NCBI GenBank assembly: GCA_963837815.1
Contig: CAWIOS010000015.1
Location: forward strand, 434,001-498,000
From: Fen-1273 sp963837815
GTDB lineage: Bacteria > Bacteroidota > Ignavibacteria > UBA10030 > UBA6906
Direction of reading: 5' to 3'
DNA length: 64,000 nucleotides
Below are positions 45,167 to 53,448 of this stretch, piece by piece. The notes beneath the pieces are model-generated. The model made no database searches. It worked only from the letters and a program-made list of their open reading frames with translations, and was not told the DNA's origin. The translations under genes and the position numbers were made by a program. Each line of letters opens with the position of its first letter. Within the stretch, counting starts at the first letter, position 1.

Positions 45167-45194
45167 GAAGCCCGTCGCTTGCCCCCCGTCATTG

Positions 45195-46610
45195 TCACGG
45201 TACCTGTGATCCTATTCCGTTGTTTGGTTTCCAGATGAGATTCGCATCCAGGGCATCAACCCCCCCGTCCATGTTGAAGTCCCCCGCAAGATACCCGTTC
45301 TTTCCGTCCTGACTGCGCCACACCGTGTTCTTGTCAAGAGTGTCCACGCCGCCGTCCCCGTTTCCGTCCCCCCCGAACATCGCGAATCTGGAGGCGATTG
45401 CAAGTTGGGCATTGCTTCCGTACGCCTTCGCTTGATCTGTCGTGAAATCGTACGGTGCCGGAGGACTTGCCGCGGTCAGCCCCACGGATGAGGCGCTCAT
45501 GACTGCGAGGTGGTTCCTGTGCCTGACCACGATGTAATAGTTGCCGGGGGCAACGCCCGCAACACCGATGAATCTCTTCGTCGTGTCGGTGAAGTCCCTT
45601 ATGCTCCCGTCGGCAATGAGCCATGCCGGGACAAATCGCCGGATCGTGGATGTTGCCGCCTGTATCGAATCCCGGATCTCGATGTTAATGCTGTCCACCG
45701 CGAGAGCAGGGATATGCCCGGTCCCGAAATGAGCCGCAAGTATGCCGCTTGAATTCAGCCCGGTCGACATCAGGGGTCCAATGTACGGTCCCTGAAGGAA
45801 GACTGTGACGTTGACCAGTGTCGGATTCGCGCTGGACTCGTATGCGATTGCCGCGTCGAACGCCTCCCTGACGAATGCCGGCGTAACGATGCCCACCGCC
45901 GCATTGCTCGGATGTTCGTCCCCTCCGCCGATGATGTCCTGTAACGGCTCGATTCCGGTAACGGGGTCGGCGATCTTCCGGAAGACATCGAACACGTAAA
46001 CGTTCCTCGGAAGTGGTCCGAATGAATCCATCCCCGTCGCCAGTGTGTCTTTCGCCCACTTGCTGAAAAGAAGCGACCGGAGGGAATTTGCAGCGCCGGT
46101 ATAATAGGCGGGATAGTTGTTCCAGATGACGAAGAAATGGTCGGGGCGCTGGGCCATCAGGCCGACAACTGCCCGGTAATGTGATTTGTACGCGGCAATG
46201 CTGTCGTCCGTTGCCATCCACTCTTCGGAAAGGAAGCAGGTCTTGATGATGATGACGGGATACGAGCCCAGGAACGATGCGAACGTGGGGGAGTTATTGT
46301 CCTGACCGGAGAGGATCTGCTGCCAGTACCACCAGTCATTCTCACTTGTACCATAAGGTCCTCCGGCCGGCCAGAGGCGGGTCGAAGGCTCGTCCATCGA
46401 GACTACGTTTGATCCCGTGAATCCGTGTGCCGTGTTGTACTTCCCAATCTCGATCGGCACGGTTGTCGGTATGGGGGTATTCTCGTACGAGCCGTGATAA
46501 ATCACGTCGCCGACGGAGTGATGCAGGAATATTGCCTTCCTGAATGTCGATTGTCCGGCCGAAAGATTCAGGACCAGGCACGTGAGCGCCAGCAGGGGGA
46601 TTGTTTTCAT
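45195..46610 (-). CDS. secreted SGNH-like protein with dockerin-like tail (short paralogue)
   Basis: A 471-residue exported protein starting at the ATG at 46610. The signal peptide ends near LSAGQ (20). The SGNH-like domain (about 21-262) has the same FLHHSVGDVIYHG and GGDEHPSNAA motifs as the giant paralogue. It passes directly into the shared C-terminal domain (FLQGPYIGPLMSTGLNSSG) and the duplicated Ca-binding tail (GDGNGDGGVDTLDKNTVW, GDFNMDGGVDALDANLIW). The giant's 1841 residues minus fourteen modules of 98 gives 469, matching this length. Substrate unknown; an acyl or acetyl esterase acting on surface polysaccharide is plausible. It lies 37 bp after the response-regulator gene and may be co-transcribed with the phosphorelay. 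Confidence 0.84.
   Translation of the reverse strand: MKTIPLLALTCLVLNLSAGQSTFRKAIFLHHSVGDVIYHGSYENTPIPTTVPIEIGKYNTAHGFTGSNVVSMDEPSTRLWPAGGPYGTSENDWWYWQQILSGQDNNSPTFASFLGSYPVIIIKTCFLSEEWMATDDSIAAYKSHYRAVVGLMAQRPDHFFVIWNNYPAYYTGAANSLRSLLFSKWAKDTLATGMDSFGPLPRNVYVFDVFRKIADPVTGIEPLQDIIGGGDEHPSNAAVGIVTPAFVREAFDAAIAYESSANPTLVNVTVFLQGPYIGPLMSTGLNSSGILAAHFGTGHIPALAVDSINIEIRDSIQAATSTIRRFVPAWLIADGSIRDFTDTTKRFIGVAGVAPGNYYIVVRHRNHLAVMSASSVGLTAASPPAPYDFTTDQAKAYGSNAQLAIASRFAMFGGDGNGDGGVDTLDKNTVWRSQDGKNGYLAGDFNMDGGVDALDANLIWKPNNGIGSQVP
45890..46550 (-). repeat. direct repeat copy B (SGNH-domain DNA)
   Basis: Partner of 42385-43045, in the same orientation and offset by 3505 bp. The pair brackets the WcaJ-like gene, so recombination between the copies would delete it and the giant protein's 5' region or create a chimera. 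Confidence 0.8.
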
Positions 46611-46647
46611 AACAAGGCCATTGGTTTTCGAGGTTCGGATCGCTTGA

Positions 46648-47229
46648 CTACGCACCCGACTGTTTTCTTCTCCTGAATTCCTCGAGTTGAGGCATCACGT
46701 ACTTTTCCCTGCAGGAGGGACAGCATCCGTGCGAGAACGTCGCCTCGGATCGCTCCTTGATGTACCCCTCTATCGGCTGCCAGGTGTTGTCGTCGTCCCG
46801 AATCTTCTTGCAGTATGAACAGATGGGGAGAAGACCCTCGAGTTGCGTCACCTTGGTGTGTATGTCGAGTATCCGTTCGGCGACGCGGAGCCGCGCGATG
46901 AGCTCGTTCATGTTCACCGGCTTGTTCAGGAAGTCGTCCGCCCCCGCATCCATTCCCTCCAGGTAATAATCCTCTCCTGACAGCGCGGTGAGAAATATGA
47001 CGTACGTGTATTTCTCGTGATCGAGCGTCCTGAGACGGCGGCAGAGCTCGATGCCGTCGACGTTCGGCATCATCCAGTCGGTGATGACGATCCGCGGGCG
47101 ATGGATTAGAAATGTGTTCCACGCCGCTTCCCCGTCCGTTGCGGCGATCGGCTCATACCCCAGTGAAGCAAGCTTCTTGACAAGGATGAGCCGGGAAATG
47201 TCGTCATCCTCAGCGATCACAATCTTCAT
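46648..47229 (-). CDS. response regulator with C-terminal cysteine-rich segment
   Basis: A 193-residue protein. The receiver domain has acidic residues in IAEDDD (5-10), phosphoacceptor D51 in VITDWMMPNVDG and K103 in LNKPVN. After a helical linker comes LLPICSYCKKIRDDDNTWQ (C138, C141) and SHGCCPSC (C170, C171, C174), a segment commonly found at the ends of sensor-type response regulators that may bind metal. There is no DNA-binding or enzymatic output domain. It starts 3 bp after the hybrid kinase stop, so the pair is one operon and it is the probable target of that kinase's phosphotransfer domain. Confidence 0.9.
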   Translation of the reverse strand: MKIVIAEDDDISRLILVKKLASLGYEPIAATDGEAAWNTFLIHRPRIVITDWMMPNVDGIELCRRLRTLDHEKYTYVIFLTALSGEDYYLEGMDAGADDFLNKPVNMNELIARLRVAERILDIHTKVTQLEGLLPICSYCKKIRDDDNTWQPIEGYIKERSEATFSHGCCPSCREKYVMPQLEEFRRRKQSGA

Positions 47230-47232
47230 GGT

Positions 47233-50200
47233 TCAGGCCGCGATTGATGGATATTTTGCAGTAACAAGAGACTGGGTTTCAGCGTACGTGAGTCCAAGCG
47301 CCGGGATCAGCTCTTTGCATCCCTTCATCTCACCTGATTTGCCTGCATCTTCAATGTCCTGGCATATGGATGCCATGGAGATGAACCCGAGCTGTCTGCA
47401 CGTCCCCTTGAGCAGGTGCGACGTCTCCCTCACCTTGCCTGCGTCGCCGGCGTTAGCCGCCTGGCGTATCACTTCAATCTTCCGGGGTGTGTCGACCCAG
47501 AAGACGCTGAGGAGCCCCTGGACAAATCCCGGTTCGTCCGTTCCGCCGAGACTCTCGAGCTCCTTCAGGGCGGCCTCATTCACAAGTTGCGTCCCCGCCT
47601 TGTCGTCCGCAGCGGCGACGTTCGGATCCGGGATCCGTGAAGACCATCGCCCGATCGCTGCCGCCAGATCGAACTGCGTGATCGGCTTTGCGATGTAGTC
47701 ATCCATCCCTGCCTCAATGCATCTCTCCTTGTCCCCCTGGAGTGCGTTTGCGGTCATCGCGACGATCGTCGTGTGTCTTGAGGAGCCCTCGGTCTCGCGG
47801 ATCCTTGTGGTCGCTTCGAAGCCGTCCATCTCCGGCATCTGGCAATCCATGAAGACGATGTCATAGGCATTGTGGAGAACTGCTTTTACTCCTTCGGTTC
47901 CGTTGCCGGCCACATCGGGCGTGTGCCCGAGCTTCTTAAGCATCAGGACGGCAACTTTCTGATTGACCGGGTTGTCTTCGATGACAATGATTTTGAGCGG
48001 TCTGCCGGTGTGTACGAACGTGTCGCTCGTACGATCGGCTTCATTCGTTGCAGTAACAGATCTTTCGGCGCTGTTGTCCGTCACAGTTCCGGCAGTGTCC
48101 GATGTTTCGGACATCACTTCAACGATGCAATCGAACAACTGGGACTGCTTTACGGGTTTGCTGATCCCTGCATGAAAACCGGCGAGCTTTACTGAATCGA
48201 CGGACTGTGTCCCCAGCGAGGTCATGAGGATCAACCGGGTACCGGCAATTTCCGGATCCTCCTTGATTGCGCGTGCGAGCTGCAGTCCGTCCATCTCCGG
48301 CATCTGCATATCGACGGTTGCGATTTCAAACGGAGAGCCTTCCCTGCGGGCCCGACGCAGGATTTCAAGTGCATTCGGACCGTCAACCGCCAGCCCGCTC
48401 TCCATCCCCCACGAAGCGACATAGTGGTGCACGATCGATCGGTTTGTTTCATTGTCGTCAACCACGAGGCACCGCAACCCCTTAAGATCGGTGCGGGGAA
48501 GGGGCTGCGGGGCGTCGGATTGCCGTCTTGGGAACGTTGCGGTCCACCAGAACGTGCTTCCTTTCCCCGGCTCACTATCGACGCCGATTGTGCCCCCCAT
48601 CAGTTCAACGAGCTGTTTCGAGATTGCAAGCCCGAGACCGGTGCCGCCGTACCGCCGCGTCGTGGACCCGTCCGCCTGCGAAAAAGACCGGAAGAGCCGC
48701 TTTTTGGCCTCCTCGCTTATGCCGACGCCTGTGTCTGCGACGGTAAATCGCACCGCAACGCTCTCTGCGGTCTCCGCGGTCACGCCTGCGCTGACAGTGA
48801 TATCCCCCTTCTCGGTGAACTTGACCGCGTTCCCCACGAGGTTCGTCAGTACCTGCCTGACGCGCCCGGGATCGCCCTTAAGCCGGCGCAGCGAGTCGGA
48901 CTCGAGAAAGCATGCGAGCTCGAGCCCCTTTTCACGGGCCCTGAATGCAAGCAGCTCTATTGTTTCCTCCACCGTTGAAATCAGGTCAAAGTCGATCTTT
49001 TCGATCGAGAGTTTCCCGGCCTCGATTTTCGAAAAATCGAGTATATCGTTGATGACCGTGAGAAGCGACTCGCCCGATCGACGCACGATCTCCGCATACT
49101 CCCGCTGTTCCTTCGAGAGACCCGTATCCAGGAGCAGGCTCGTCATCCCTATGATGCCGTTCATCGGCGTGCGGATTTCGTGGCTCATGTTCGCGACGAA
49201 CTCCGATTTGAGCCGCGAGGCTTCCACCGCCATCTCCCTGGCCGCGATCAGTTCCTGCGCCTGGATTTCGAGGCTTCTGGCCTGTTCCTCGGCGATCGCC
49301 TTCGACTGGGAAAGCCGCGCGTTCGAGTCCTCGAGCTCCTCGGCCTGCTGAATCAGCAGCGCCTCATTGCGCTGGCTCTCTGTGATATCGTGAACAAGGA
49401 CCAGTCTTGCCGGAAGTCCCTCCCAGTCTATGAGATGGCCCCGTATGTCGACCTGTATGATCGAGCCGTCCTTCTTTCTGTGACGCCAGATCCCGGTGTG
49501 CTCCTTCGAAGTGGCATTGGAATGGATGTAGTCAAGGAACAGCGGTACATCCTCCCTGGGTCGAATGTCCATCTGTGTCATCGCAAGGAATTCATCCCGC
49601 GAGTAGCCGTAATGGGCGACTGCGGCCGGGTTCACTTCGAGTATGGCGAGAGACCTGGTATTGTACACAAGGAGAGGAACGGGACTTGATTCGAAGAGCT
49701 GTTGGTACCGGCGCTGTGATTCCCGTACCATCTCCTCCGCCTTGCGGGAGTCGGTGACGTCGCGGTCGATCCCGATCGTGAATTTCTTTCCGCGCCTGTC
49801 GATCGGTACCGCCGTGTACTCGATGATATTGTCTTTGCCGTCGGGGCGGAGCCATGTGAATGATCCGTGGAACGCGCGCCCGTTCTGGATCGCCCTGCTG
49901 TTGTCTTCGGTGAGTGTTCGGGAAAGTCCCTCCGTGGATCCCCGTTGGAGGAGTTCCTCCCTGGTTCGCCCGGCCATGCGGGCATATTGCTCGTTGCATT
50001 CTACAAGTTTGCGGGGATTGTTCCCTGACCCCTCCTCGAAAAAGCTGATGCCGTCTATTGCGTTGTCGAAAATAAGATGGAATTTCTCCTCGGATGCCGC
50101 AAGGTTCTCACGCGCCTGCCGGCGTTCGTCGAGCATGATCAGATACCTGGTGCTGCCGAGTATGAGCGTAATGAATCCGGTGGCGAAGAGGAAGAACGCC

Positions 50201-52452
50201 CAGAGGGTGCCAGTCCATGGAGGGCTCACAGAGAGACGGATCTCCGCCGGTCGGCTCCACAGCAGGTCTCCCCTTTGCGCGCGGATCTGAAGTGTGTACT
50301 CCCCTTCTTCGACCGACGGTATGATGATCTGCGAGGTGGAAGTCTGCCTGCTCCACGCAGTCTCCTTCCCGAGAAGCCGGGTCTGATAGAGCACGTCGTC
50401 GGCGGGGAAGGTGAGACTGCTGTACGTGATCTCGAGATACGAACGGTCGGGGATCTCGGTCGGGGTCTCCTTGTTCCGGGTCGCCGGCTTTCCGTTCACG
50501 CCGACCGAAAGAATGACGGGCATTACCGTCGCGATCGGCAATCTTGTGGAACCCTGCCACCTGGAGAGCCCGTGTGCGGTCCCCAGCCACAGGCGTTGAG
50601 TGCGGTCTACCGCCATGGCGCGGAGCGCGATGGTAATGCTGGAAAGCCCGTCTCTGGTGTCAAATCGTGCGAGATCGTCGTCCCGGAGACGAAAAACCCC
50701 GCGGTCCGTGCCAAGCCATACGTTCCCGAGAGCGTCGGCGACGATGGACTTGACCGTCTCTTTCGTGATGTCTCCACAGCCGGGCGGACATATGAATTGC
50801 CCTGCGTGATACAGCAGGACGCCATGATTCGTGGCAAGCCAGACGCTGTCCCCCTTGCCGATGGCGATGTCGAATACTTCCGTCAGGGAGCCGGATGTGT
50901 CCACAAAAGTCTCGCTCAGGTTCCGGAATGAATCCGACGAGCCCTGATACGCGTAAAGAAATGAACCCGTACCTTGTCCGCCCGCGTACGCCTGTCCGTC
51001 CGCGGTCTGTCGAACGACGTTAATGTGGGAGACTACCCCCCGTTGCCGGTCATATCGGGTCACACCGCGGTTGAGGTCCGCTTTAATCACGCCGTCGAAC
51101 CCGTCGGCGCAGATCCAGACTGAGGACGGATCATGGATTGAAATGTGCGTCTTCAGCCGGCCCAGACCGCCGAGATTGATCATCCGTTCCTTTCCCGAGC
51201 GGACGTGTGAGACCGAACCGTCGCGGTAACCTATCCAGAAATCATCTTTGCTCCCGCAGAGCGTGAGCATCAGGTTCTTCTGACGGTGGAATATTGGCGT
51301 GAAATGAGAGGTTCCCTCCGGACTGTCATTTACGAACACGGTGTTGCCGTCACTGACCATGACATTCCCGTCAGGAAGCGCCTCGACGGACTCGATGTAA
51401 TGGGAGCTCGACGGGATGACGACGGGAGCGAAGCTCGTTTTGTTGAGAAGCGAGACTCCCTCGTCCGTGCTCGTCCAGATGTTTCCGTTGTTGTCCGCAT
51501 ATACCTTGTTGATGGCGATGTTTGGAAGCGCGGCGCAATGCTCGATCGTTCCGGAACCCGCTGATGCGTGGCACACGAAGAGCCCGCGTGTCCATGTCCC
51601 GATGTAGATGTCGCCGGTTGCATCCTGCACGAGTGACGAGATGTCGCGGCACTCGGCAAGCTTCTGAATCTCAGGAGTTGTGCTTCCCCTGAAAGTCCTG
51701 AGTTCGTAGAGGCCGAAGCTTGTTCCGACGAGAATCCGTCCGTTCCGGGTGGTGATCATCGCGTTCACGAAGAACTGTGAACGCGAGAGGCTTGTCGGAA
51801 GCTCCGTAAAGGAGTCTTTTGCCGCATCGTACATGAAAAACGCCCCGGGCTCGGAGGAAACAATGAGCTGGCCGTACCTGTCCTCGGCAAAGAGAAATGA
51901 CCGGGTAAAATGGCTGGCCTGGTAGCGGAGGGGGAACGTATACCTCCTGAGCCGATGCAATGGGTCGACCCGAACCACTCCTGCCGGTTCACTTACCCAT
52001 GTGGCGCCGGTGCGCGTGTGATACAGAGTTTTGGGGTAGCTGACCGTAGAGTCCGTCCCTTCAGGACTCCCGGGTATGACGCAGGAAATCGACCTTGATT
52101 CCCGGGAAGTCCCCACGGAGAAGATTCCCATATCCGTGATCGCAAGAAGTGTGTGTTCCCCCTGGAGGATGAGATCTTTGACATACGGGCTCGGAAATGC
52201 GGGAGTGATCGTCTGGCATTCACGCCCGTCATATCGCACGAGTCCCGCGTCCGTGGCTATCCAGATAAACCCTTCGCGATCCTGGACCACGGATTTCGTC
52301 AGGTTCGTAGGTAAGCCCTGTTCGCACGTGAACGTCGTGACGCGGACGTTCTGACCGGCGGCGGGTTCGAACGAGGCGAAGACGAGCCACGCAACGGTGC
52401 ATGCGAATCGAACAGTCCTCTTCATGTGCGGGGAGGAAAGATAATCCTTCAT
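47233..52452 (-). CDS. hybrid histidine kinase with periplasmic two-component propeller, PAS, two receivers and HPt
   Basis: About 1739 residues. A signal segment (1-34) is followed by a periplasmic Reg_prop beta-propeller (about 40-660, units such as DREGFIWIATDAGLVRYDG), a Y_Y_Y domain (SYLEITYSSLTFPADDV) and TM (about 745-770). PAS domains occupy about 790-1030. HisKA has FVANMSHEIRTPMNG with H near 1090. HATPase has DTGVGISEEAKKRLF and GGTGLGLAI. Receiver 1 has TVDMQMPEMDG and receiver 2 VFMDCQMPEMDG, both with Asp. The HPt domain has SHLLKGTCRQLGF. This is the full phosphorelay of BvgS/hybrid two-component systems, usually sensing polysaccharide or other external ligands through the propeller. 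I place the start at the ATG at 52452; an ATG at 52425 is possible. Confidence 0.92.
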   Translation of the reverse strand: MKDYLSSPHMKRTVRFACTVAWLVFASFEPAAGQNVRVTTFTCEQGLPTNLTKSVVQDREGFIWIATDAGLVRYDGRECQTITPAFPSPYVKDLILQGEHTLLAITDMGIFSVGTSRESRSISCVIPGSPEGTDSTVSYPKTLYHTRTGATWVSEPAGVVRVDPLHRLRRYTFPLRYQASHFTRSFLFAEDRYGQLIVSSEPGAFFMYDAAKDSFTELPTSLSRSQFFVNAMITTRNGRILVGTSFGLYELRTFRGSTTPEIQKLAECRDISSLVQDATGDIYIGTWTRGLFVCHASAGSGTIEHCAALPNIAINKVYADNNGNIWTSTDEGVSLLNKTSFAPVVIPSSSHYIESVEALPDGNVMVSDGNTVFVNDSPEGTSHFTPIFHRQKNLMLTLCGSKDDFWIGYRDGSVSHVRSGKERMINLGGLGRLKTHISIHDPSSVWICADGFDGVIKADLNRGVTRYDRQRGVVSHINVVRQTADGQAYAGGQGTGSFLYAYQGSSDSFRNLSETFVDTSGSLTEVFDIAIGKGDSVWLATNHGVLLYHAGQFICPPGCGDITKETVKSIVADALGNVWLGTDRGVFRLRDDDLARFDTRDGLSSITIALRAMAVDRTQRLWLGTAHGLSRWQGSTRLPIATVMPVILSVGVNGKPATRNKETPTEIPDRSYLEITYSSLTFPADDVLYQTRLLGKETAWSRQTSTSQIIIPSVEEGEYTLQIRAQRGDLLWSRPAEIRLSVSPPWTGTLWAFFLFATGFITLILGSTRYLIMLDERRQARENLAASEEKFHLIFDNAIDGISFFEEGSGNNPRKLVECNEQYARMAGRTREELLQRGSTEGLSRTLTEDNSRAIQNGRAFHGSFTWLRPDGKDNIIEYTAVPIDRRGKKFTIGIDRDVTDSRKAEEMVRESQRRYQQLFESSPVPLLVYNTRSLAILEVNPAAVAHYGYSRDEFLAMTQMDIRPREDVPLFLDYIHSNATSKEHTGIWRHRKKDGSIIQVDIRGHLIDWEGLPARLVLVHDITESQRNEALLIQQAEELEDSNARLSQSKAIAEEQARSLEIQAQELIAAREMAVEASRLKSEFVANMSHEIRTPMNGIIGMTSLLLDTGLSKEQREYAEIVRRSGESLLTVINDILDFSKIEAGKLSIEKIDFDLISTVEETIELLAFRAREKGLELACFLESDSLRRLKGDPGRVRQVLTNLVGNAVKFTEKGDITVSAGVTAETAESVAVRFTVADTGVGISEEAKKRLFRSFSQADGSTTRRYGGTGLGLAISKQLVELMGGTIGVDSEPGKGSTFWWTATFPRRQSDAPQPLPRTDLKGLRCLVVDDNETNRSIVHHYVASWGMESGLAVDGPNALEILRRARREGSPFEIATVDMQMPEMDGLQLARAIKEDPEIAGTRLILMTSLGTQSVDSVKLAGFHAGISKPVKQSQLFDCIVEVMSETSDTAGTVTDNSAERSVTATNEADRTSDTFVHTGRPLKIIVIEDNPVNQKVAVLMLKKLGHTPDVAGNGTEGVKAVLHNAYDIVFMDCQMPEMDGFEATTRIRETEGSSRHTTIVAMTANALQGDKERCIEAGMDDYIAKPITQFDLAAAIGRWSSRIPDPNVAAADDKAGTQLVNEAALKELESLGGTDEPGFVQGLLSVFWVDTPRKIEVIRQAANAGDAGKVRETSHLLKGTCRQLGFISMASICQDIEDAGKSGEMKGCKELIPALGLTYAETQSLVTAKYPSIAA

Positions 52453-52603
52453 AGTGTCCGTTTGCGAAGTACGCGCGTAACTCCAAGCGAACAAAAGCGT
52501 TATGCTACCACTTCTGTGCCACTTGGAATTGGTGTATCCTGTGAGTTTTCGTAGACTTACGGGGAGGGGAAGCGGGGAACGATGTACGTACACCCGCAGG
52601 TGG

Positions 52604-53212
52604 CTAATACTGACCAGCGGTCATTTGCATTTGTCCCACCGTCGTGACGGGAACAAGCTCCAGATCGTCAAACAGGACATACGAGCCTTCGTGCAACGCG
52701 TCGGAGTTCCTATCGGGAAGAAGCGTCAGCTTAATGTCCAGCTTTACCGCGCCGCGCGGTATGTCGCCCGTCATCGTGAAGGGAGTAAATATCACCGCGG
52801 GGCTCGTAAGGTTCTCGTGGCAGATTTTGACTGTATTCCCATCCGCGTCTAGCAGCTCGATTGAAATAAACCCCGCATCCTTCCCCACCGAATGCAGCAG
52901 ATAATATCCCTTCAGCGTCAGTGACGTGCCACTGACCGGAATGCCGCTCTGGGATATCATCCCGGCCATCTTCGACCCGTGAAAATCCTTGACCTCACAT
53001 CGTACCGAGTGGGTCCCCCCCTTGCATTTCGTGTCAGGAGAAACGACAACCATCACCTTCGGGATGTTTGAAGTTGTCCAGCACTTCGGGTCATTCCCGA
53101 TGAAGCTTTCGAAGTTGCCGTTCTTGAGAAGGTTCTGTCCGTATGTCGTCATCACGCCGGGGAGCACGAGAACAGCGAGCGCGACGAGCCCCTTCACGCC
53201 GTTTGATTTCAT
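52604..53212 (-). CDS. secreted carbohydrate-binding-like (galactose-binding fold) protein
   Basis: A 202-residue protein starting at the ATG at 53212, preceded by GGAGG. The signal peptide ends near MTTYGQ (26). The rest has the beta-sandwich pattern of CBM4/9 or similar galactose-binding domains: NLLKNGNFESFIGNDPKCW at the start, then GGTHSVRCEV, TLKGYYLLH and YVLFDDLELVPV at the end. No catalytic domain or T9SS tail. It probably binds a polysaccharide in the periplasm or outside. The gene stands alone between the hybrid kinase and the metalloprotease, all on the reverse strand. Confidence 0.75.
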   Translation of the reverse strand: MKSNGVKGLVALAVLVLPGVMTTYGQNLLKNGNFESFIGNDPKCWTTSNIPKVMVVVSPDTKCKGGTHSVRCEVKDFHGSKMAGMISQSGIPVSGTSLTLKGYYLLHSVGKDAGFISIELLDADGNTVKICHENLTSPAVIFTPFTMTGDIPRGAVKLDIKLTLLPDRNSDALHEGSYVLFDDLELVPVTTVGQMQMTAGQY

Positions 53213-53448
53213 TGCAGTGCCTCCGTGTGGATTTCTGAGCGGTCCATTCGGTTCGGATGGAACGGGGCATCGAGGGGATGCTCCCGGCGCACTGTGAATC
53301 TTCTCAAGAGGGGAGTATCTGTTGGTCAGTCGGTCGTCGGTGGGACTCGAGCAGCGGTGACATCGGCGGCTCGCTGATCTCCTCGAGCCACGTTTCGTTG
53401 GTACTGCGCGAAAGGTATCGTTTGCAGCAGTGATTGTCAAGCGAGCGT
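53213..53448. other. 236-bp gap between metalloprotease and CBM-like genes
   Basis: No supported gene. It should contain the promoter of the CBM-like gene; the GGAGG ribosome site lies just downstream of it. I see no clear terminator hairpin for the metalloprotease. Confidence 0.4.

Noticed and set aside
42385..46550. Direct repeats around the WcaJ-like gene as a composite transposon
   Set aside because: The repeats are parts of protein genes; no transposase, terminal inverted repeats or target duplications are visible.
52519..52535. Reverse-strand TGGCACAGAAGTGGT as a sigma-54 promoter for the hybrid kinase
   Set aside because: The -24 part is good but the -12 element reads TGGT, not TTGC, so the essential GC is missing.
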